From: Candidatus Aminicenantota bacterium
GTDB taxonomy: Bacteria > Acidobacteriota > Aminicenantia > Aminicenantales > UBA4085
Reading direction: 5' to 3'
Length of the DNA stretch: 35,513 nucleotides
NCBI GenBank assembly: GCA_022866045.1
Contig: JALHTW010000001.1
Span: forward strand, 1-35,513
Below are positions 8,487 through 17,154 of this stretch, piece by piece (position 1 is the stretch's first letter; each line of letters begins with the position of its first letter). Both the position numbers and the translations under genes were made by a program. Under the pieces are notes generated by a model that had not been told where the DNA came from, made no database searches, and saw nothing but the letters and a program-made list of their open reading frames with translations.

Positions 8487-9572
8487 TTAGAGAACTTTTT
8501 TCAAGGCCCTGATCAATTTTCGGTTCTGCTCTTCGGTGCCGATGGTGATGCGCAGGGCATGAGGAAACCCGTATTCTTTGATCGTTCGGGTGATGATTCC
8601 TTCCCTTTGGAGGGCTTCAAAAACAATCTGGCTGTCTCTCGCGAAGTCGACAAAAATGAAATTCGCATACGTGGGAAGATAAAAAAGGCCCAATTTTTTA
8701 TAGGCGTTGTAGAGATATTCTTTCCCGGCCTCGTTGACGGCCTTGCCTTTATGAACATGGCGATCATCATCGAGGGCGGCCATCCCGGCGATTTGAGAAA
8801 GGCGGTTCACATTGAAGGAGATGCGGAGCTTGGCCAGGCTCGCGATGATCTCCTTGGACCCGATTCCATAGCCGAGGCGAACACCCGCCAGGCCGTAGAT
8901 CTTGGAAAAGGTGCGCAGGATAAGGATGTTTTTCCCTTCCCGAAAATATTTGAAGGAATTTGGATAGTGGGGATCATCAATGTATTCAAAGTAGGCTTCA
9001 TCCATGACGACAAGGATATCCCCGGGAACTTGCTCGAAAAATTCTTCGACCTCCTCCTTGGTGGCGATGGTCCCGGTGGGATTATTGGGATTGGCGATGT
9101 AGATCATCCGGGTATTCTTTTTAATAGCCTTCAGCATCGCCTTGAGGTCGTGGGTGTAGTTTCTCAACGGCACTTCAATCAATTCCGCCGCGGCGATATT
9201 GGCCGCGATTTTAAACCAGATGAAGGCACCTTCGCTTCCGATCGCACTGTGCTCAGGATCAAGATAGGCCAAGGTGGCAAGAGGAAGGATCTCAACCGAT
9301 CCATTGCCGACGAAGATATTCTCAGGCTCAACCCTCAATCGTTCGGTCAACTTTTTCCTGAAGTAGTAACAGTTGTCATCGGGGTAAAGGTAGGATTCCT
9401 TCAGAGCTTTCCTTATGGCCCGAAGGGCCAGGGGCGAGGCTCCCAAGGGATTTTCGTTTGAGGCGAGCTTGATGATCTCACCCTTCAAATTCAGCTCCCG
9501 GGCCACTTCTTCTATGGGCCGGCCCGGCTTGTAGGTGATAATCTGCTTCAAAAAGTCCCTTGATTGAATCAC
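8487..9572 (-). CDS. hisC: Histidinol-phosphate / aromatic aminotransferase (class I/II, HisC-like)
   Basis: 361-aa ORF: KLASNENPLGASPLALRAIRKAL, NPNNPTGT, MDEAYFEY, RTFSKIYGLAGVRLGYG. Confidence 0.88.
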   Translation of the reverse strand: MIQSRDFLKQIITYKPGRPIEEVARELNLKGEIIKLASNENPLGASPLALRAIRKALKESYLYPDDNCYYFRKKLTERLRVEPENIFVGNGSVEILPLATLAYLDPEHSAIGSEGAFIWFKIAANIAAAELIEVPLRNYTHDLKAMLKAIKKNTRMIYIANPNNPTGTIATKEEVEEFFEQVPGDILVVMDEAYFEYIDDPHYPNSFKYFREGKNILILRTFSKIYGLAGVRLGYGIGSKEIIASLAKLRISFNVNRLSQIAGMAALDDDRHVHKGKAVNEAGKEYLYNAYKKLGLFYLPTYANFIFVDFARDSQIVFEALQREGIITRTIKEYGFPHALRITIGTEEQNRKLIRALKKVL

Positions 9573-9810
9573 GAGAATTCCTTAAAGGTATGAAATTATA
9601 TCTAAAATTTAAAAAAATGAAAAATAATATATTTTTTGGACAGGATCCTCCTCTTCGAACGTTGAGGGGATGTCTGGCTTAGACGTTATTGATCAGCGGC
9701 TTCTCGGCCTCAGTCATTCACAGACGTGAGCCATTTTCCGTTTGATGATCTCCTCTTGGCTACAGGTCGCGTCCCTTTCATTCGTCCCCATCGGGAAATA
9801 GGCCGCAGAC

Positions 9811-10767
9811 CTATCTCCCGTTTTTTTCATAATAGGTTGACCCCTTGTGCAGGACCGACCTCACTTTTCCTTCTCTTAAAAGACGCAAGAGATGTTTGGA
9901 AATCATTCCGACCGGCTTTCCCAGCGATAGGGAAATTTCGCGCGCGGTGGCCGGCCTCCGGCTGGCCGTGGCGAGGATGGCCTCCGAAATGTCACCGGCC
10001 GCCGCGCTCTGGTCCTTAGCCTTGAAATCGGCGATGATCTCCGCGCTTTCCCCGAAATAGGCCTTGATCCGGTCGAGTTCGGGCAGGCTCAGGGGCCGGG
10101 CGGATGTCTCGGCGGGCGGACGGACGACGGTGTTGAGCTGGACTTTGTCCGGATGGATGCGGGCGACCGCTTCCTTCATCTTCTTGAGGTGGGACGGTCC
10201 GTCATTCATCCCCCTGACCAGCATGATCTCGAGCCAGATCCGACCTTTGTATTCCCGGCGGAACCGAACCAAGCCCGCGATGATCTTTTCGACGCTCAGA
10301 CTGGGGTGCGGTCGATTGATCTTTTCGAAGACCGGCCGGGTCGCCGCGTCCAGGGAGGGGACGACGATGTCCGCTTCGAACAGCGCCTCCCGCCCCTTTT
10401 TATTTATGAGGCACGAGCTGTTGGTCAATATCACGACCGGGATGTCCGTGGTCCTTTTTATTCCCCGGATGATTTTTCTGATGCCGGAATGGAGAGTCGG
10501 CTCGCCCGAGCCCGAAAACGTGACGGCGTCGATCCTCTGGGGGCCCTGGAGAGCGGCCCTAATCTGGGTCAGAATGTCCTTTGCCGGAAAAAACTCCCTC
10601 CTCCGAACAGTCGTTTTCGGCTGGGAGCCGAGCTGGCAGTAAACGCAGTTCATGGAGCACGTTTTGAACGGCAGGATGTCGACGCCCAGAGAAAAACCCA
10701 GGCGGCGGGAGGGGACGGGCCCATAGAGATAATGATTGTCATTGCCCGTTGGTTTTGCGGGGGCCAT
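9811..10767 (-). CDS. Radical SAM protein (COG0731-like) with C-terminal winged-helix-like region
   Basis: Start placed at MAPAKPTGNDNHYLYGPVPSRRLGFSLGVD; CSMNCVYC radical SAM motif; C-terminus resembles a winged HTH (PATAREISLSLGKPVGMISKHLLRLLREGKVRSV). The longer ORF (start 10920) would overlap the upstream Cys-rich ORF. Confidence 0.85.
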   Translation of the reverse strand: MAPAKPTGNDNHYLYGPVPSRRLGFSLGVDILPFKTCSMNCVYCQLGSQPKTTVRRREFFPAKDILTQIRAALQGPQRIDAVTFSGSGEPTLHSGIRKIIRGIKRTTDIPVVILTNSSCLINKKGREALFEADIVVPSLDAATRPVFEKINRPHPSLSVEKIIAGLVRFRREYKGRIWLEIMLVRGMNDGPSHLKKMKEAVARIHPDKVQLNTVVRPPAETSARPLSLPELDRIKAYFGESAEIIADFKAKDQSAAAGDISEAILATASRRPATAREISLSLGKPVGMISKHLLRLLREGKVRSVLHKGSTYYEKNGR

Positions 10768-10771
10768 TCTT

Positions 10772-10969
10772 CTATTTCTTATAGGTTTGGATGAACCGGG
10801 CCAGCGACCGGTCATAGGTCCGCTCGACGGCATCCGGGAAAAGGCAGGCTGGCAGTTCCTTGTTCGTCCAGTGATAGGCCAGGCATTCGCAGCATATGCC
10901 CTTGCGGCCGCAGGGCTCATAGCTGCAGTTGCATTGCCCAGAATTCTTCTGGATCTGACATTCTCTCAA
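10772..10969 (-). CDS. Small Cys-rich protein (DUF6485-like)
   Basis: 65-aa ORF with 8 Cys ([34 protein letters not shown]...), ending 4 nt before the radical SAM gene. Confidence 0.72.
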   Translation of the reverse strand: MRECQIQKNSGQCNCSYEPCGRKGICCECLAYHWTNKELPACLFPDAVERTYDRSLARFIQTYKK

Positions 10970-11065
10970 AGGAAACCTCCTGATGTCTTGTGGACTTCGG
11001 CACGCTGGATATTTTTTGATGTTAAAATTATACTATATCCTAAATTTAGACAGAGAGGAAGACAG

Positions 11066-11464
11066 ATGAGCCGCTATTCCGAAAAAGAGGCGAAGGCGGG
11101 CCTCGACGCCCGTCTTCCGGCGATCGGGACCTTCTCCAACCAGTTTCCCGACTACGAGATCAAGATCGAGATCCCCGAGTTCACGTCCGTTTGCCCCAAG
11201 ACGGGCCTCCCGGATTTCGGGACGATCGTGATCCGCTACGTGCCCCGGGCGCGCTGTCTGGAATTGAAATCCCTTAAAGATTACATCCTGGCCTACCGGA
11301 ACCTGGGCATCTTTTATGAAAATGTCGTGAACCGTATCCTCGAGGATGTGGTCAAGGCCTGCCGGCCCGTCCGGGCGTCGGTCGCCGGAGAGTTCAACCC
11401 GAGAGGAGGCATCAAGTCCGTGATCGAAGCGCGCTATCCCCGCTCCCGGAGGCTGTCCGGCTAG
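11066..11464 (+). CDS. queF: NADPH-dependent 7-cyano-7-deazaguanine reductase QueF
   Basis: In-frame ATG at 11066; YEIKIEIPEFTSVCPKTGLPDFGTIVIRYVPRARCLELKSLKDYILAYRN contains the QueF Cys motif. Confidence 0.94.
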   Translation: MSRYSEKEAKAGLDARLPAIGTFSNQFPDYEIKIEIPEFTSVCPKTGLPDFGTIVIRYVPRARCLELKSLKDYILAYRNLGIFYENVVNRILEDVVKACRPVRASVAGEFNPRGGIKSVIEARYPRSRRLSG

Positions 11465-11541
11465 ACCGGCCCGCGCCTGTCTGTCATCGGATTCCCGCCT
11501 GTTTCATCCCAGAAGAAAACCGTTCAATAACGAGCCGTCGA

Positions 11542-12471
11542 ATGAATACCAGAAACAACGCCAATGCCGCGTTCGGCGCGAGCGACGCCTGGATGCTCCT
11601 GGCCATCGTGATGTGGGGCATCAATTTCAGCCTCATCAAGATCGCCCTCCGAGAATTGACGCCGGGCGGGTTTAACGGCCTGCGCCTGCTGGTGACAGCG
11701 GTCATTTTCCTGGGCCTTCTTGCGATCTCGGGGCAGGGATTTCGTCTCGAAAAAAAGGACGCCTGGAGGCTTTTGCTCATCGGTGTCGCCGGGAACACGC
11801 TCTATCAGGTCTTTTTCATCCGGGGGGTGAGCCTGACCTCGGCCTCGAACACGTCGCTCATCCTTTCGATGTCGCCCATCTTCGTCGCCCTCTTGTCCGC
11901 GCTGCTCGGCATCGAACGGATCCACTGGGCCGCCTGGATGGGAATCCTGATCTCGTTCATCGGCCTGTATCTGATCATCACCGAGCAGAACGGCGGCCTC
12001 CATTTCTCGGCGGCGAATTTTAAGGGCGACCTGTCCATTTTCTTCGGGACAATCCTGTGGTCCTCCTACACGGTCTTTTCCAAGCCCTTTCTCGAAAAGC
12101 TTTCGCCGCTCAAGTTCTCGGCCGTGACCGTGTCGTTCGGGGCCTTGTTTTATCTCCCTCTCACGGCCAGGGACGTCCTGGCCATTCCCTGGGCCGCGAT
12201 CTCTTTTAAAGCCTGGGCCTTTCTTGTTCTCTCGTCGCTCTTCGGGTTCGTCTTCGGGTACATCATCTGGTACTATTCGGTCAAGAAAGTGGGCAACGCC
12301 AAGACCGCGATCTATAACAACCTGACGCCCTTCTTCACTGCCGTTTTTGCCGCGATCCTGCTCCAGGATAAAATTCATTCCAGCCAGGTCCTCGGAGCCG
12401 TCGTCATCCTGGCAGGGGTCTATCTGACGCGGGCGGGTTACAGGTTTTTCATGAAGGGCCAGCCTGAGTGA
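11542..12471 (+). CDS. EamA/DMT family transporter
   Basis: 309-aa polytopic ORF with two EamA-like repeats (MLLAIVMWGINFSLIKIALRELTPGGFNGLRLL; ILWSSYTVFSKPFLEKLSPLKFSAVTVSFG). Confidence 0.9.
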   Translation: MNTRNNANAAFGASDAWMLLAIVMWGINFSLIKIALRELTPGGFNGLRLLVTAVIFLGLLAISGQGFRLEKKDAWRLLLIGVAGNTLYQVFFIRGVSLTSASNTSLILSMSPIFVALLSALLGIERIHWAAWMGILISFIGLYLIITEQNGGLHFSAANFKGDLSIFFGTILWSSYTVFSKPFLEKLSPLKFSAVTVSFGALFYLPLTARDVLAIPWAAISFKAWAFLVLSSLFGFVFGYIIWYYSVKKVGNAKTAIYNNLTPFFTAVFAAILLQDKIHSSQVLGAVVILAGVYLTRAGYRFFMKGQPE

Positions 12472-12474
12472 GCG

Positions 12475-12772
12475 TCCGCGCGGCCGGCCGAGTCGGCGCA
12501 AGCACTGTCGGATCTTCTTCTCTGCGTTTTTCTTCTTGAGATATGTCCGGCCGATGGAGAGGGCTTTCTCGAAATAAGCCAGCGCGCCGCGGATCATCCG
12601 TCCCGTTTTCCCGGATTTTCTTTTTTCCTAGGGAAACGATGATGAAATCTTCGGCCCCGGTCGTCTTAATCCCATACTCGTCGATCCCCGCCCGGGTCCA
12701 GATCCAATAGCTGAACCCCCGCAGGTCCATAGTCTTGACCCGCTCCAGATACGGCAGCTCGGGTGATTTTCA
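12475..12772 (-). pseudogene. Probable frameshifted gene remnant (TPR-like C-terminus)
   Basis: Protein-like sequence runs across two minus-strand frames: SPELPYLERVKTMDLRGFSYWIWTRAGIDEYGIKTTGAEDFIIVSLGKKKIREN, then MIRGALAYFEKALSIGRTYLKKKNAEKKIRQCLRRLGR in another frame; no complete ORF. Confidence 0.45.
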
Positions 12773-12817
12773 GGGTAAATTTCCTTCCGTTGCCTCATCC
12801 GCCGGGGTGACGATATT

Positions 12818-13447
12818 TCAGCGGATGTTATAGATCTTATGGAGCTGGAAGGAGACCCTGACGTTCTTAAGGCCCTGCCGCAGGGAGTGGTCCAGCAGCC
12901 GTAGGCTCTTGGCCCTGCTCCAGGGAGCGTTTGTCTCTGGCTGGAGGAGAAGCGGCGCAGCCTCGGGAAATTCCTGGCGCAGTCTTTTCACGGTTTCGAA
13001 CGTCAGAGCCCTCGTGACGACGAGCTTTACTTCTCTGGCTTTCCGTCGGAACCGCGGATGGCAGGCATAATTATTCGGTTTGGGCGAGACCGTGATCCAG
13101 TCTGCGGCCAAGGGCTGAAAGATCGTGCCATTGGTTTCGACTTGGACCTTCAGTCCGTCCTTTTTAAGCCCAAGGATAAGGGCTGCGAGGTCCTGAAAGT
13201 ACGGCTCTCCGCCCGTCACCGAGACCCAGCTGGAGGGAAAACGCTTCCGAATGTCTCGGGCCCTTTTCAAAACCAGGTCGACGGACAAACGGCGTCCGCC
13301 CTGCCAGGCGTATTTGGTATCGCAGAAGGAGCAGCGGAGGTTGCAGCCCGCGAGCCGGATAAAGATCGTGGGCTCGCCCTGCCGCAGACCTTCGCCCTGG
13401 ATGGAGGGGAAGATCTCAACGATCTTCAGTGTATGTGGCTGCGGCAT
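12818..13447 (-). CDS. queE: 7-carboxy-7-deazaguanine synthase QueE (radical SAM)
   Basis: 209-aa ORF: EIFPSIQGEGLRQGEPTIFIRLAGCNLRCSFCDTKYAW, SVTGGEP. Confidence 0.93.
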   Translation of the reverse strand: MPQPHTLKIVEIFPSIQGEGLRQGEPTIFIRLAGCNLRCSFCDTKYAWQGGRRLSVDLVLKRARDIRKRFPSSWVSVTGGEPYFQDLAALILGLKKDGLKVQVETNGTIFQPLAADWITVSPKPNNYACHPRFRRKAREVKLVVTRALTFETVKRLRQEFPEAAPLLLQPETNAPWSRAKSLRLLDHSLRQGLKNVRVSFQLHKIYNIR

Positions 13448-13763
13448 CCTCGGATTCCCAGACGGTCACTTCCTTGACGGGGAACGACTTTTTTAGCTCG
13501 ATGAAAAGCCGGCGGGCGAGGTTCTCGGCCGAAGGATTAAAATCATAGACCTCGTTGAGCAGCGTATGATCGGGAAGCGTTGCGGCCAGCTTCTGCTTGA
13601 TCACGGTGAAATCGATCCCGAGGCCGGCCGAGTCAAGCTCCTGGATTTCGATCGCCACTTCGACCTGGAACGTGTGGCCGTGGATTTTTTCGCATTTGCC
13701 CTTGTATTCCTTGAGAAAATGGGCGGCTTGAAATTTATCGCGGACGCGCAGAACCCAGCTCAT
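13416..13763 (-). CDS. queD: 6-carboxy-5,6,7,8-tetrahydropterin synthase QueD
   Basis: 115-aa ORF: FQAAHFLKEYKGKCEKIHGHTFQVEV, LDHTLLNE-like LPDHTLLNEVYDFNPSAENLA, VWESEDAAATY. Confidence 0.93.
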   Translation of the reverse strand: MSWVLRVRDKFQAAHFLKEYKGKCEKIHGHTFQVEVAIEIQELDSAGLGIDFTVIKQKLAATLPDHTLLNEVYDFNPSAENLARRLFIELKKSFPVKEVTVWESEDAAATYTEDR

Positions 13764-14455
13764 CGGCGTCCCTCCTTTCTGAGTCTTTGGATCAAGGGGT
13801 CGGGCACCCCCGCCTCAGCAAACGCACGCTCGCGCAACAGGCACGACGAGCATGCCCCGCAGGGAATTTCGCCCCCGGCGTAGCACGAGACCGAATGGGA
13901 ATAATCCGCTCCGAGCGAAAGACCCAGCCGGATGATCTCGGATTTCTTCATCTGGACGAAGGGGGCCGTGATCTTTATCTTTTCTCCGCCGAAGGCGGCT
14001 TTTGTCCCGGCGTTGACCGCTTTTTCCATCGCCCGGACGAAGCTTCGCCGGGTGTCAGGATAGTCCGGAGAGTCGATGATGTTGAATCCGCAGACGATCT
14101 CAAGGATGCCGCGGGCTTCGGCCCAGGCCGCGGCCAGGGCGAGGAGGATGCCGTTGCGGAACGGGACGTACGTGGCCGGCGGGCCGGGCTTCATCTCGGC
14201 CAACTTCTTGTAGCGGGTAAGCTCGATCGCTTTATCCGTGAGCGCGGAGCCTCCGACCTGGCCCAGGTCGATCTTCAGGATCGTCTGCGGAACGGCGGCC
14301 TTCCGTGCTGTGCGCCGGGCCAGGCGAACTTCAACGTTATGCCGCTGGCCGTAATCGAACGTCAGGGCCTGGACGTCCCGGCCTTTGGCGAGCGCCCAAT
14401 AGAGCACGGTCGTGGAATCGATCCCTCCGGAAAAAAGGACGACGCACTGGTTCAT
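13760..14455 (-). CDS. queC: 7-cyano-7-deazaguanine synthase QueC
   Basis: 231-aa ORF: LFSGGIDSTTVLYWA, TFDYGQRHNVE, YVPFRNGILLALAAAWAE, SCYAGGEIPCGACSSCLLRERAFAEAG. Confidence 0.95.
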   Translation of the reverse strand: MNQCVVLFSGGIDSTTVLYWALAKGRDVQALTFDYGQRHNVEVRLARRTARKAAVPQTILKIDLGQVGGSALTDKAIELTRYKKLAEMKPGPPATYVPFRNGILLALAAAWAEARGILEIVCGFNIIDSPDYPDTRRSFVRAMEKAVNAGTKAAFGGEKIKITAPFVQMKKSEIIRLGLSLGADYSHSVSCYAGGEIPCGACSSCLLRERAFAEAGVPDPLIQRLRKEGRR

Positions 14456-14477
14456 AAAAACCTTTTATTTCTCTCTT

Positions 14478-17003
14478 CTAACGCCCAGACCCATTTTTTT
14501 CTTCGCAGACGGGGTCCTTGACTTTCCGGTTGGCCCGGCAGAAATTCATCATGGCGCTGATGGCGCGCTGTCCGGCTTCGGCCGAGCCGTCCTGATGGAC
14601 GAAGGCCTCCACGAATTCGAGGAGGTCCGGAGCCGGCGGCCGTTTTCCGTAATCGTGCATCACGTTAACAATCGCCGCGTCCAGGCCGTATTCTTGCGCT
14701 TTGGCCAGGTATGCGCGGCAGACGCCGGTCCTCCGGCCCGGGAGGTCCCGGACGGCGTTGGTGATTCCCAGCGAGAGGTGGACTCCCTTCATCGCCGGGT
14801 CTTTTTTGATCCGGCGGATCGTCTCGAAGGCCCGGTAAGTGTATCCCGGCGTGTCCGGCGTCATCGGCATATCGATGGCCAGCGGGAATACCGTCGAGTC
14901 GAAGAAAATGTCCTCCGGCTTGAAGCCGTACGTTCGGGTCGCAGCCTGGAAGATCGTCCGGGCCATGGCGCAGAGTTCGTCGATGCCGTAGTAGGAGCCT
15001 TCCGAACCCGTGGACTGGATGTCCACGAGCAGCCCGATGAACTTGAAGGGATATTTGGCCCGGAGAGGCAGCAGACGATCCATTGTGTACGTCTTGACCG
15101 AATTCAGGAGAGGCGCGGGAACAGAGGACGCAGCATCCTCATACCACGCTTCGAGACCGGCGATGAGGACCTCCGGAGAGCCGCTGTCCACACAAACCGG
15201 AACACCGTCACTGTGTTGGCGGATGAGCCGGACATAGTCGCGGATCATCCGGACCGTCAGCTCCGGGTTTTTTTCTCCGAAGGCATCCACGTTTACTTCG
15301 ATGTAATCCGCGCCGTGTTTGACCTGGGCTTTGACAAGGGAGATGATGTAGTCTCGGGCCCCGCTCGTTTTTTCCCATGCGCCTTGGCCAAGCCGGAGAA
15401 GCTCTTTCATCGCCGCCGCAGGCCTTGCGATGCTCGCATGGACACTTTCCCCGATCTGGATCAGGCCGGTTTTTTTGGTGTGGTCTTTTTCGAAGAGGTA
15501 GTTTAAAAGAGACGCCGTCCCGTCGAGCGCCGGGATGCGGCGGGGATTGATCGTTCTCTCCAATTTCTTTAATCCATGCGGGCCTTCGCTCGCGGCCGCC
15601 TCGTAAATGAGCTCTCCGACGCACCGCCGCCCTGTGTCGTGGCTGCACATGCCTTCGGCATTCGCGTCCCCGCAGGGAGGGTTCGGCAGCCCTTTCGCGC
15701 ATTCGCCGAGCGTGCAGCGGCCGAAGTTCTCGGGCAGGAAGCAATCGCCGCATTCCTCGCAGTCGAAAAGGACGGTCTTCAGGGCTTTCTCCCCAGCGAA
15801 AAAGATTTTGTAGGGAGCGCCTTTTCCTTGGCGCAGCGAAGAACTGAGGCCGAGGAATTTTTTAACGGCGGGTTCGAGGCCCTGGCCCGGCGTCAGGAGA
15901 GTCCGATGCGTGACGTCGAAGAACTTCTTGTGGAAGTCTGGTCTCGGCCGCGAGGGCTCTCTCCGCTGGCCTCTGTCATCATATAGATAGAATCCTGATT
16001 TTCCGTCGGGAAGCTTCTTTATGGCGAAGTCCAGGTTGTTCTGGAATTGTCTCCAGCCGCCGCCGATGTCCTTGGCCCTCTTCATGATTTTCACGAGCGT
16101 GTCGAAGTCCCAGAGGCCTCCGATATCGACGCCGGCTGCGCCAAGGTCCCGGTACATGGCCACCTGCTCGGCGGCCCGCTCGATATGTTCGCGGACGGAT
16201 TCCTTGGACACTTTTTCAAAGAGATCTTTTGTGACCAAACATCCCGGAAGTTTTCCTTCGTGCATAAGGCGCGGGGCGGGCGTCATCGTGGACAGAAGAT
16301 AGACGTTGCCGAAAACGGGCGCTTCAATATTTTCGTCCTTAAGATACCGGAAGAGCTCTTCGCTTTTGCGCCAATCCCAGCCCATTTGGGTGATCAGGGC
16401 GTCCGCTCCGGCCCGGATCTTCTTTCGCATCTTGGCAACCTGCTGCATCTGGGAGGCTTCCGTGTATTTGAAAGGCGACACGGCGGCGAGGACATAAAAT
16501 TGATGGGTCCGGTCGAAATCACCCGGCGCGGCCCGCTGGAAGGATTCGTTGGACATGTCTTTGATCAAATCGATGAGGCCGACGGAATCGACCTCGAAGA
16601 CGCCTTTCCCCGCGGATGGCTTGTCGCCGGTCAGGGCCAGGACGGATTCAAGGCCCAGCTTCTCCAGTCCGATGAGATATGTCTTTATCGCTTCGATGTT
16701 GTGGTCTTTGGCCGTCACATGGGGGATGACGTCGAGATCAGCCCAGAGGTTCTTCATCTTGAGGAGCGAAAAGACATCGGCCGGGCTCATCGATGCGACG
16801 CCGTTGGGGCTCTGGGGAATCGTGATGCCCGCGAAGCGCACATCATCGGGCAGGCCGGATTTCTTCTCTGCGTATCCTCTTAAGAATTTTTCGAAATTGC
16901 TCAGGTCGTGCCCTGGAAGGGGGACGAGTTCGGCGAGGACGAGGAACCGGCGTTCGTCGGCCGCAGAGTTCACAAGCCTTTTCAGTCGGTTATTCATGTC
17001 CAT
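14478..17003 (-). CDS. Fusion: methylenetetrahydrofolate reductase (MetF) - MetV-like Cys-rich domain - pterin-binding methyltransferase
   Basis: Up to 865-aa ORF; start chosen at MDMNNRLKRLV, upstream ATGs possible. N-term: MetF-like TIM barrel (FLVLAELVPLPG...HVTAKDHN...LALTGDKPS). Middle: CEECGDCFLPENFGRCTLGECAKGLPNPPCGDANAEGMC. C-term: pterin-binding fold (GLIQIGESVHAS...GADYIEVNVDAFGEKNPELTVRMIRDYVRLI...PVCVDSGSPEVLIAGL...LSLGITNAV). Confidence 0.88.
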   Translation of the reverse strand: MDMNNRLKRLVNSAADERRFLVLAELVPLPGHDLSNFEKFLRGYAEKKSGLPDDVRFAGITIPQSPNGVASMSPADVFSLLKMKNLWADLDVIPHVTAKDHNIEAIKTYLIGLEKLGLESVLALTGDKPSAGKGVFEVDSVGLIDLIKDMSNESFQRAAPGDFDRTHQFYVLAAVSPFKYTEASQMQQVAKMRKKIRAGADALITQMGWDWRKSEELFRYLKDENIEAPVFGNVYLLSTMTPAPRLMHEGKLPGCLVTKDLFEKVSKESVREHIERAAEQVAMYRDLGAAGVDIGGLWDFDTLVKIMKRAKDIGGGWRQFQNNLDFAIKKLPDGKSGFYLYDDRGQRREPSRPRPDFHKKFFDVTHRTLLTPGQGLEPAVKKFLGLSSSLRQGKGAPYKIFFAGEKALKTVLFDCEECGDCFLPENFGRCTLGECAKGLPNPPCGDANAEGMCSHDTGRRCVGELIYEAAASEGPHGLKKLERTINPRRIPALDGTASLLNYLFEKDHTKKTGLIQIGESVHASIARPAAAMKELLRLGQGAWEKTSGARDYIISLVKAQVKHGADYIEVNVDAFGEKNPELTVRMIRDYVRLIRQHSDGVPVCVDSGSPEVLIAGLEAWYEDAASSVPAPLLNSVKTYTMDRLLPLRAKYPFKFIGLLVDIQSTGSEGSYYGIDELCAMARTIFQAATRTYGFKPEDIFFDSTVFPLAIDMPMTPDTPGYTYRAFETIRRIKKDPAMKGVHLSLGITNAVRDLPGRRTGVCRAYLAKAQEYGLDAAIVNVMHDYGKRPPAPDLLEFVEAFVHQDGSAEAGQRAISAMMNFCRANRKVKDPVCEEKNGSGR

Positions 17004-17154
17004 ATTCTTCCGAATCATTTTATAGCGGTTTCTTTCCTTCAATTCAATAAAAATTTTTTGCCGATGTCTTGACATAGGCGTACCACCGCGCTACACTTAA
17101 GTTAACTCTGTGATAAAATATCCATGAGACGAAGAGTGAAAAGATTTTTTTTCG

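Noticed and set aside
9788-9828. Hairpin plus T-run near the end of the radical SAM gene as its terminator
   Set aside because: The T-run follows the hairpin on the plus strand, while the adjacent genes are on the minus strand and the stem overlaps the coding end.
10985-11065. preQ1 riboswitch upstream of queF
   Set aside because: The leader lacks the short preQ1-I pattern or a convincing pseudoknot; AT-rich promoter-like sequence only.
11524-12597. 357-aa minus-strand ORF
   Set aside because: Mostly antisense to the EamA gene. Only its N-terminal ~40 aa outside that gene look protein-like, and these are reported as part of a remnant.
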